A stretch of DNA of 28,319 nt, taken from Heterostelium multicystogenum (Eukaryota > Evosea > Eumycetozoa > Acytosteliales > Acytosteliaceae). The stretch is from positions 1 through 28,319 of the forward strand of contig RCNN01000391.1 of assembly GCA_003667245.1 (NCBI GenBank). Reading direction: 5' to 3'. Position 1 is the first letter of the stretch. Each line of letters begins with the position of its first letter. Of this stretch, positions 9,310 through 17,611 are shown piece by piece. The position numbers and the translations under genes are program-made. The notes under the pieces are model-generated. The model was not told the DNA's origin, did no database searches, and saw only the letters and a program-made list of their open reading frames with translations.

Positions 9310-10347
9310 AAAATGAGTACAGTTTACAGTTTATATATCAAAGAAGGTTGTAATTTTTAATTCAAATTCAAATTGGATAACCGTTATAATATTTAAACAT
9401 CAAGTATATTTTATCATGATAAAGTTGTTGTTGAATTCGGTAATAGTTTTAGTATTGTTATATTTGCAACATATTCCAATCTGAGAACATTGGTATTTTA
9501 TTAATATGAAATTCAAACTATTGAAACATACAATTTTTTATTAAACATATATATTGAAATTTGTTCTTTACACATATCCAATTATCATCACAATCATCAC
9601 TTGATATGATCGATCTGAAAGGGAAAGATAAATGTCCATAGTCTGTTGGTGTTGATAGCTGAATATCATTAGACCTGTCTATTAATCTTGTATGGTGTTA
9701 AAACCTTTCTGTGGAGGACCACTAAGTGAGGTTTGAGGAGAGCTATCGGCTTTGAATTTTTAATATTGTATAGTTGTTGACAAAATGAAAATAAAAACAT
9801 TGGTGATTACCGTTTATAATTGATTGAGATCATAGTTTGATAAAAATTTTGAACTGAGATTTGTGACATACTGTACAAAGAAACCATATCATTGACACTG
9901 TTCTTGAATAAAGTCATATTGAAACTAATGATAGTTTTTAGTTCCAAACTCTGTGAATTGCAATCATTGTGAGGACCAATTGATGTTCTTCAGTTGTCGC
10001 ACTAATGTCAAGTAATGAGTCATTAACGTCATTGATCACTAAGTTGATTGCTCTGGTCAAATATAAAGGCATAAAGATTGTGAATTTCACAGCATTTCTT
10101 ACGGTTTGCCTAAGATCTTAATAGTATTCCAATTGATTCAATTTAACTACATTCAATATTGTCTCTACTAACGATCGTACCAGAGAGAGAATAATCATTT
10201 GACGGAGTCCAGCCAATGAACCTTTAAATACCTGATGCCAGTCCTCGATTGAATATACTATTATGATATCTAGTGGTCTCAAGAAGACATTTTTGTAGTG
10301 AAAGACTAATATTGGAGTTTGGATCCAAAGTGAGATTATTCGACCTG
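9310..10347 (-). pseudogene. Crinkler-like gene tail, truncated copy 2
   Basis: This is the second copy of the segment at 5095-6218. Only the 3' portion of the gene is present: similarity stops at about 10347 within the counterpart of the GIPRFLQ region, so the ATPase part is missing. The minus strand retains the conserved STPTDYGHLSFPFRSI and SSDDCDDNW block (about 9590-9640). Beyond that block many stops and indels not shared with copy 1 are present. The outer 370 bp is nearly identical to copy 1 and the inner 650 bp much more diverged. This may mean the outer part was copied or converted more recently. Confidence 0.75.
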
Positions 10348-10450
10348 CAATATATCATTAGTAAGGGATATTAAACTTCATGAGTTGAATTTCAGATATT
10401 CTTAAATATTATTGATGATTTAATCAAAAAATATAGTGGAATGAAGTGAT

Positions 10451-10936
10451 TTATATCAATAATGGGGCGATTGCCAAAGTACCAATAAGACCCAGAGAGA
10501 AAGCAGCCATACTGGCTGAATTTCCCGTCTCACATTGGGTGGTTACCCCATTTGAACAGGATCCACAGGACATTGTAATTTCATAACCACCTGATGATTC
10601 TTGACAGGAATCCAGAGAATTGTAGATGTATCCAGAAACTTTACCGTTGCTAATGCTGAGATAGTAAGCTGCAATAATTGGTTCTCCAGTGCAAGGATGA
10701 TTGAAAGTACTAATTTTAAAAGATAATAATATTAATTAAATTGTATAAAAGTAAAAAAAGGTTAAGTGTAATACATACTAACAGGTATTTGATGGAATAG
10801 TGACACATTTTTCATGACCTGAAGCTCCACATGTGGACCAAAGATTACCGGAGCATACACCACAAACCTTTACAGTATCGGCAGAAGAAAGGGAAACGAA
10901 TAATAAGATAACGAGTATAGAAATAATTTTGTTCAT
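10451..10936 (-). CDS. Small secreted Cys-rich protein with GPI-anchor-like tail
   Basis: The two exons are 10779-10936 and 10451-10709, joined across an intron GTATGTATTA...AAATTAG, giving an intact 138-residue protein. Residues 1-19 are a clear signal peptide (MNKIISILVILLFVSLSSA). The mature part has ten cysteines, among them VCGVCSGN near 24-31 and MSCGSCSNG near 101-109, spaced as five likely disulphides. The C-terminus is a small-residue stretch (GNSASMAAFS) followed by a hydrophobic tail ending APLLI, the pattern of a GPI-attachment signal. I do not recognise the family; small GPI-anchored surface proteins are common in dictyostelids. Neither exon needs any frame correction. The start lies just after a CAACTTAAA leader. 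Confidence 0.78.
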
Positions 10937-11169
10937 TTTAAGTTGATTTAATAGAATGATTATAATATTTTAAAATATTTTTAGTTGATTTTGTTTGAAT
11001 CATTTAGGTAAATAGTCCATGGACCCTATTTATTTTGTTGAGAGATGATATTTCTTTTTTTTTCAAATATTGTCCCTCATCTCCATTGATTAATTTATTA
11101 CCAATAATCCAGAAGTCCCTCAAATCGCATTCCCACAAGACAAAGAAATCTGTTTTTTAATCTTTTTGA
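10937..11169. promoter_or_regulatory. Intergenic AT-rich region, probable divergent promoter
   Basis: The region is AT-rich, with a T9 tract (about 11055-11063), between the minus-strand secreted-protein gene and a plus-strand coding stretch. No specific motif can be named. Confidence 0.3.
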
Positions 11170-11647
11170 GATGAACAAACAAAATTATCTCATCAATCAC
11201 CAACGAGTAAACATTCACGACTAAGTAGTTCTAGTAGTAGTAGAAGTAGCAGTAGTCATCATGAACATCGACATAGACATCACCATAATGATAACATAAA
11301 TAAGGAAATAGCAAGAGATAGAGAAGATGAAGATAAAAAAGAATACTTAGGAAGGAAACACTATCCTTCTCGACATTCTGTCTGCAATGGTTTTAGATAT
11401 ATTGGACCTAACAGGCCTAGTAATGAAAGGTATTTTTTGCACTTCAAAGGATAAATATTTTATTTAAATTCTCTTCATTAACACTCCATTTACCAAGAGT
11501 TATTGTATTGTTATTATTCGTGTTCATTCTTTTTAATATTATTACAGCTTTATTTTTTACTATCGAGAAATAATAACAACTTTACATAAAGATAATAGGG
11601 ATTCGGAAATTGTAAAAACAAATCAGATTTTTATACAATTATTATAA
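11170..11647 (+). CDS. Ser/His/Arg-rich hypothetical protein, 5' end unclear
   Basis: An open frame follows a TGA at 11167-11169 and runs to a donor at 11429/11430 (AAAG/GTATTT). The next exon would be 11548-11647, after an ATTACAG acceptor; the phase closes and the frame ends at TAA 11645-11647. The translation starts with a low-complexity part (SSSSSSRSSSS, then HHEHRHRHHHND), followed by charged sequence (EIARDREDEDKKE) and a more structured end (GFRYIGPNRPSNE / FIFYYREIITTLH). There is no in-frame ATG: the ATG at 11171 is in another frame. Either the first exon lies upstream, or an indel shifts the start. The acceptor-like TTTTTGAG just upstream would suit an exon boundary. I do not recognise a family. 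Confidence 0.4.
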
Positions 11648-12060
11648 TTTATTTGTGGTTTGTTTTTTTGTATCACCTCCCCCAACAATCAAAAAAATCA
11701 TAAATAAATAAATGTTCTTTGAAACTTTGCATCAAAGTAGACTGTGTAAATAGGATAGGTAATTATATAAAAAGAAAGTGATCAAATTCCTTTGTTTTTT
11801 AGTCAATACAAATTCTTCAAATAAATGCTTTTATTTGAATAGTGTATATATACATATAAAACCCATCATTAATTTATTAATAAATGAATTCAACTCACAC
11901 ACACACATACTCAAACAACCTCACTACTAATCATACCATTATTAATTGAAATTAAATTAAATTAAAACCAATAAAAATTGTTTGTGGTTATCAACTTTCT
12001 TATTTATAGTAGTTATTATTTATATCATATTATCTATTTATTAATATAGTAATACAAAAG
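11648..12060. promoter_or_regulatory. AT-rich region upstream of vps33
   Basis: This holds the 3' side of the previous coding stretch, a short CA repeat (about 11894-11908) and very AT-rich sequence directly upstream of the vps33 ATG. No gene is seen. Confidence 0.4.
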
Positions 12061-14357
12061 ATGCTGCACAGAACAACAAAATCCCTGTTTATCATTGACA
12101 GCAACCCTATTAAGAAAAAGCATTTCAACGTGCCAATCTCGACAATCAAATTAAATATTCCCAAAAAAGATCCAGAAGGGGATCATTTAAATGAGATTTT
12201 TAAAGGAAACATATTAAAATATGATGATGTGCACATTCAAGACTTAATATATAAGTTTAGCAAAATGATTTCTTCTCCATGTGATGAAGTTATATCCAGT
12301 ATTGCTAATCTAAAAAAAAATCAGAAATAGTAATGAAGAATCATTGGACAATCTATTTTCTCATATCATTCAATCATCTACTCTCCACCCTGTAAATATT
12401 AATAAAACAAAATCTGTATTATATATCGATCCTACTCTCACCCCAATAATGGACTTAATGATTGATTGCCATTCGTTTCTACAAGTATATATCACAATAT
12501 TTACAAATAGATAATAGACTAACATTCAATTTAGAAAAAGAAAAGGAATCTCTTCCATTCATTCCATTGAGAGTGAAGTTGTTGAAATGGTTACGGAGGA
12601 AATGAATCTCAATACCATTTTTATTATTAATGATTGGTAAATATCTATAATGCTGTGTAAAAGAGTAATAATATTAATGGAATTTATTATGTAGTATCTC
12701 GAGTATCAATAAAGTGATTCATTGTATTGAACAGCAAACCAAATATAATGGTGTACATAGCAATGTAGAAGAGAGTTGTAGATATACCATTGTTTATTTT
12801 AAGAGAATCAATCCTATTTCAATTGATATAATGGAGAAACATGGTATCCAAGCTAATCATATCGAATTCCCTATTGATTTGATTCCTCTAGACAGCGACT
12901 TGCTTTCCCTACAGATTCCTACTGAGACAACTATATCTCTTCTTCTCAACTATAGTAGATCTATTCTCTCTCTATCACTCAATTCAATTCAGAATCAACT
13001 TTTTAACAATTTTGGATCAATTCCTATCATCAGAGGAAAAGGAAAATACTCAAAAGTAAATCTATGACTCAATCAATTTAGTAACCAATAGATACTAATA
13101 TAATCTATTTAATAGATGATATTTAATCAATTGTTGAAAACTATACAAGAGAATAGTATCAAAAATAGTATGGAGGATCCCAATTTGGAAGACTTAGATA
13201 GTTTTTGAAAGTTTACTATTGGTTGACAGGCAAATGGATCTAATTACACCACTTCTCATACCTTCGAGCTATGAATCCCTAATAGATGAATTGTTTAATA
13301 TTCACTCAAGTAAGCTCAAGAAATTATTCAAAAGAAATTTAGAAAACTAATATTCCACATGATTAGATATAATTGCCAATGGAAGTCCCAATCCTGATAT
13401 CGATTACGATGTCCCCTTTACATCAAATGACAGGATATATAATAGTATTAGAAGTTTAGAGTTTAATCAATTAATAGACGACTTTGACTCTATTATCAAC
13501 ACAATAGTCTCAGTAGATATGGAAACTGATAAAGTGCCGGTAGATGAAATAAAAAAACATCGTGCTTTGATCAACGAAATGAAGTTAATTATCGATAAAC
13601 CAGAGTTTGTCAAGCGATTTGAAATGCAGGACAACCTTTTGAACAACAAAAACATAGATATTGTGGAGAAATATATAACAAGTCAAATCGAAGAGTATGG
13701 AGACTACAGCTACATCATGAGATTCATTGCATTGTATAGCCAGGTATTGGGTGGAATCTCACTTGAATTATATAGCCAGTGGAAGTATCAGATCGTTCAA
13801 AACTATGGTTTACAAGCTATATCACATTTCAATAATCTGGAGCTGACAGGAATTATTAAATCCACTGAAGATCGAATAGGTGATAATTGTAATCAAACAT
13901 TCAAAAAGATAAAAGAGAATCTAAAGCTATATAAATCTAGTAGAAATGATAATAATGTATCGATATCAGTTAAAGTAATAGAGAGGTTAATCAATGAGTG
14001 GAATACAGAAGACACCAACCATTTAGCACAACTCATCCCTGTCCCCCAATTTGAATTTGACAATCGAGTGATTTCATCACCACGACTCAAGCAAACGTTA
14101 GACTTTGATCAACAACATGAAAACAACAATCGAGAGAATGCCATTAGCTCCGAGTGTGATTGTGGTACTGATGACAACCTCTATCAACAACTAACCACAA
14201 CAGACCATAAGAAAGCATCATCTATTTTATAGGAGGAATTACTTATTCAGAGATCAATTCAATTAGAAATCTAGGAAGGAAATTAAACAGACATTTTATT
14301 ATCTGTTCGACATCCATCATCAATACAAGCAAATGGATTGATTATTTTAAGCAATAA
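12061..14357 (+). CDS. vps33: VPS33, Sec1/Munc18-family HOPS/CORVET subunit
   Basis: VPS33 is the SNARE-binding SM protein of the HOPS and CORVET tethers for fusion at late endosomes and lysosomes. The exons are 12061-12484, 12518-12636, 12695-13055, 13116-13309 and 13367-14357, about 695 residues. Family landmarks are in order: SVLYIDPTLTP, IEFPIDLIPLDSDLLSL, GSIPIIRGKGKYSK, LLVDRQMDLITPLL, QNYGLQAISHFNNLELTGII, AQLIPVPQFEF and the C-terminal FIGGITYSEINSIRNLGR. The first ~90 residues are an extension I cannot match. Frame breaks occur at the A9 run 12312-12320 (one extra), the T5 run 13202-13206 (one extra), and just before FIGGITYSEI (about 14205-14215, one missing). With those allowed for, all phases close, so I read them as assembly errors in a live gene rather than decay. 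Intron 1 is very short (33 nt), which is a weak point of the model. Confidence 0.9.
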
Positions 14358-14983
14358 ACATTAATGGTAAAATGGCAGGTTATTTCTTTGAACATATTTT
14401 TATTGTTTGTGTTTATATTATTTGATTCTTTGACATATATTTGGTGTTGCTTATAATTGAAGTAGTTTATAGATAGAATAAAATAATGATCCGTCCATTG
14501 CAGAATCTGCTACTATAATCATTACTTTATGTAAGATTTATCTTTAGAGTGTAAAACAAAATGATAGAAAGAAGAACTTGTAATACATTAAATACTTACT
14601 ATTTCTTACCGTTACATCAAAGTCATTAAATTTAAACAGGTCATCTCATTTTCTGCTTTACCATCACTTCTCGACCATTTCCTTCATGGTTATTACACCA
14701 AAGAAGCTCACAATAGCATCTTCACACACCACCTACTCCTTTGCACCAACATCTAACTTTAGTGCACTCTTCAACCTTACATCCTGTCCACAAAAATCTC
14801 TACTCTACACCTCTTTTCTCTTCACCTCTCTCTCTCGTTTCAATCTCCTCTACCACACACGCATATAACCTCCAGCCTTATCACTGTCAACATTGGTCGG
14901 GTGACCAACAAGACCCGTTGGTTTTTTCGTTTGGAAAAATAATTTAATAAAGTAAAGTAATCTATCCAATTACTTTTGATTGC
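14358..14983. other. Intergenic region with pyrimidine-rich tract
   Basis: AT-rich to about 14640, then about 230 bases strongly rich in C and T on the + strand (14640-14870), ending in a compact hairpin (separate entry). The open frames over the C/T tract are low complexity and I do not call them. Both flanking genes point towards this region, so it is a shared 3' region rather than a promoter. Confidence 0.5.
14893..14927 (+). terminator. Alternative hairpins followed by T6, terminator-like
   Basis: TTGGTC (14893-14898) can pair with GACCAA (14903-14908) over a 4-nt loop. ACCAAC (14904-14909) can pair with GTTGGT (14917-14922) over a 7-nt loop. CGGGT (14898-14902) can pair with ACCCG (14913-14917). 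The three pairings exclude each other. A run of six T (14922-14927) follows directly. A 3' stem plus T run is what an RNA polymerase III transcript end would look like, but I find no box A/box B or known RNA here. Confidence 0.35.
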
Positions 14984-15756
14984 TTATTCGTCGTCTTCCT
15001 CGGACTCTTCGGAATTTTCGGATTCATCCTCTACTGGCTTTTGTTTCTTGGTTGGACGATCCTCTTGCTCCTCCTCACTTCTACTATTTTTGTTATTGTC
15101 ATTTTTAGTGTTTCTAGGAAATGAAGTTAGTAATTTATAAACTATTAATTATGAATAATATTTACTTTGTGCAGTCCTTTGACTTGTGTCCAGATTCACC
15201 ACAGTTGAAACAAGATGGTCCATTATTTCCTTCATTATTTGGACACTCTCTTGAAATGTGACCGGTTTGATTGCATTTGTAACATTTCTTATCACCTCCA
15301 GAGGCGGCATTTCCGTTATCACAATCTCTTGATTTATGACCTGGCTTTCCACACTTGAAACAAGAACCAGCAGAACCACCACCATTCGAAGATTGAGTAC
15401 AATCTCTTGACATATGACCTGACTTTCCACAGTTGTAGCAAGAACGATCTCCTCCTGAGGGCTTTGTTGGACAATCTCTGGACATGTGACCGGTTTCACC
15501 ACAACTGAAGCAAGCACCAGTATTACCAGCACCTGAGGCACCATCTGGACATTCTCTTGACATATGACCTGGTTTACCACAGTTGAAGCAATTACCAGAT
15601 GAACCACCAGATGAACCATTTGGACATTCTCTTGACATGTGTCCTGGTTTGCCGCAGTTGAAGCAAACCACCAGAACCACCACGAGAACCACCACGACCT
15701 CCACGAGCACCACCACGACCACCTCTTGGACCACCACGACCACCTCTGAAAGACAT
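14984..15756 (-). CDS. CNBP/Gis2-like protein: RGG box plus seven CCHC zinc knuckles
   Basis: The protein is a single-stranded nucleic-acid binding protein of the CNBP/Gis2 type, a family implicated in translational control. The exons are 15166-15756 and 14984-15113 (intron GTAAAT...TCCTAG), about 239 residues. Residues 1-30 form an RGG box (MSFRGGRGGPRGGRGG...). Seven CX2CX4HX4C knuckles follow, for example CFNCGKPGHMSREC twice and CYKCNQTGHISREC, separated by Gly/Ser/Asn linkers. Exon 2 adds a hydrophilic tail with a basic patch (RPTKKQKP, possible nuclear signal) and a run of Glu/Asp ending EESEEDDE. The frame shifts by one base between the RGG box and the first knuckle, at three A (+ strand 15665-15667). 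Removing that base makes both exons close in phase, so an assembly error is likely. The acidic tail is unlike the usual compact CNBP end. Confidence 0.92.
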
Positions 15757-15989
15757 TTTATATGTGTATATGTTGGTTATATAAAAATATTTATATTGAG
15801 TGTAAAAATAAATAGTAGTTATAATGAGATTTATAACTAGTAAAAAAGAGAATGGAATAATAATATAATTCAACAAAATGTTTTTTTACTCGTTCGAATG
15901 CTGGAGAATTTTTGAAAACAAAATAAATAAAAATAATCAATTTAAAACTATTCAAACGTTTTGCAAAATATTTGCTTGATTAAAAAAAA

Positions 15990-16082
15990 ATGAAATCGGT
16001 TAATGAGGAGGATAACGAAGAGGATAATGAGGAGGAGGAGGATAATGAAGAGGATAAGGAGAAGGTTTTATTGTCGGTGTGA
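15990..16082 (+). other. Purine-only minisatellite with small acidic reading frame
   Basis: Imperfect copies of GAGGAGGATAA(C/T)GAA run from about 16004 to 16066. An ATG after nine A (15990) opens a 30-codon frame of almost only Glu, Asp and Asn (MKSVNEEDNEEDNEEEEDNE...), ending TGA at 16080-16082, six bases short of the MerT-HMA stop on the other strand. I consider it a simple repeat; translation is unproven. Confidence 0.45.
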
Positions 16083-16087
16083 GCTCT

Positions 16088-16798
16088 CTACCACTTGTCT
16101 GTAACTTTTGCAGTGTATTTTCTATCAATGTTATTGATCAGTTGCTCCAATGAATAAGTATAATCTTTGTTGATATTGTTGGTTGGAGGTGGTGTAATTG
16201 TGACAATTGCCGTTGCATTTTCCAAGTAGACGTATGCTTTTAGCACTGCTGGATATGCGTCTAGTGTGTTCTTGATTCTATTGGCACAGGACATACATCC
16301 TATTCCTTCGATCTCTATTTTATAGGTTGAATATGAAGTGGTGGTCGTAGATGTAGCAGATGATGAAAATAAGATTCCATCTAACTTTCCTTCATTGACT
16401 AATTGGACTATTTCATTGCTTGAGATGAGTAATAGCGATATGGATAGAGTTAACAAAGTCTGCCTTGTCAATCCAAATCTGTAGAAGTTATAGGTGATTG
16501 AACAAATTGTAACTGCAGTAAATAATGATCTATAGGGATTGAGAATGGCAAATCCTGCGCAAGATACTGAAAATACATTCAAAATCAGTTGTATTATACA
16601 ACAAGATGAAGCAATCAATGCAAACCAAGGAGAGAGCCATGCAACCCACTTTGTTGTTGATGTAGGATTACTTGCAATAACTGAATGATTATTTTTATTC
16701 TTTTCAATTTCCATAGGTATATTATTGTTTGTTATTTGTATGTCAATCAATGCTTTATATTTGTGAGCATTCTGAGCAAAACACTTGTAATGATTCAT
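16088..16798 (-). CDS. MerT-like membrane domain fused to HMA metal-binding domain
   Basis: A single intact exon of 236 residues; an alternative start MEIEKNK is at residue 29. Residues 57-128 form about three membrane helices with features of the bacterial mercuric transporter MerT: a Cys pair in the first helix (SSCCIIQLIL, C66-C67) and then LNPYRSLFTAVT...YNFYRFG (86-109), close to MerT's LEPYRPxF...AFYRxY. Residues 158-204 are an HMA domain (YKIEIEGIGCMSCANRIKNT) with the metal site CMSC at 168-171. In bacteria MerT passes Hg(II) from the HMA protein MerP into the cytosol, and fused MerTP forms exist. A Cys pair in the MerT loop is reduced to C80 alone. The likely role is heavy-metal ion handling at a membrane. 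A bacterial origin is possible, but the codon use is as AT-rich as that of its neighbours. Confidence 0.82.
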   Translation of the reverse strand: MNHYKCFAQNAHKYKALIDIQITNNNIPMEIEKNKNNHSVIASNPTSTTKWVAWLSPWFALIASSCCIIQLILNVFSVSCAGFAILNPYRSLFTAVTICSITYNFYRFGLTRQTLLTLSISLLLISSNEIVQLVNEGKLDGILFSSSATSTTTTSYSTYKIEIEGIGCMSCANRIKNTLDAYPAVLKAYVYLENATAIVTITPPPTNNINKDYTYSLEQLINNIDRKYTAKVTDKW

Positions 16799-17611
16799 TC
16801 ATAGAATTCGAAATTGCTTCCATGATTCCAACACATCAAAAAAACATCTAATTTGGAAAAACAAAAGTTGCTAATTATTAGTCACACAATATTCAAATAA
16901 AGTAAATGCTTATAAACAAAGCAATTCACTTAATTGTGAATATATTTTCCCTAATGAATCTCTTTTAGATGGGATGGTAGATCATTTATTTAAAGATATC
17001 TCTTGCTACATGACGTGTAAATTTTTGGTGAGACGAGTTTGATGAAATATTTTCTGTTTATATCTCTATCATAGATCAATCTCCTATTCTTTTCGTTTGT
17101 GGATAGACGACTCGACTGTCGAATTTAAAGTGAGTTGTACTAGCAATGAGATAATAATTTTAAACAATAAAAAGAACCAGCAAATAAGAGGTGTAAAAAA
17201 TGTTAATCAAGATCTAAGAACTCTGAGAGTCTCAATTAAACACAACAACGATATATACAAGAGACAATCTCAAACTGAGGGTGACATTCTATTCATGTTG
17301 TAAAGACAACGCTTTGTTTCAATGGCTTCATAAATGTGGGGCACCAAAGTTCACTCAATCAAACAGCCATTGAAATTAAGGACTTGGAAAAATCCTTTGA
17401 AAAACTCAAAAAATAAAAAAATATAAAAAAAATCTAATTCCTTTTTGTATGTTTTTTTATAGTTTTGACAACATTGCAATGTTCTACTGTTGTTATTATT
17501 AATTAAACAGATTGAAAGCAGAGCAAGAGCAATAGTAGTATTTGTGATATATTTATAACTTATACTACTATCGTTTAGTACTACTATTATTATTAATATT
17601 ATTGTTAAAGA
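16799..17611. promoter_or_regulatory. Divergent spacer between MerT-HMA and AP-3 delta genes
   Basis: Mostly AT-rich, and the likely promoter zone for both flanking genes. A moderately G+C-richer island at about 17090-17305 has a 68-codon open frame (starting TTG, not ATG) with DSTVEFKVSCTSNEI and a charged remainder. I find no family or splice partner and do not call it. The 17400-17460 part is A-rich on the + strand. Confidence 0.45.

Noticed and set aside
5095..10347. The duplicated block as terminal repeats of one LTR-type element
   Set aside because: No target duplications, primer-binding site or reverse transcriptase were seen between the copies, and the block carries part of a gene.
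14686..14947. Overlapping plus-strand frames in the C/T-rich tract
   Set aside because: Low complexity, and two overlapping frames are equally open, as expected for a stop-poor pyrimidine strand.
15149..15619. 156-codon frame overlapping the CCHC gene on the same strand
   Set aside because: Wrong frame of the zinc-knuckle repeats; Val-rich low complexity.
17097..17303. 68-codon plus-strand frame in the MerT-HMA/AP-3 spacer
   Set aside because: It starts with TTG, has no splice partner, and I recognise no domain.
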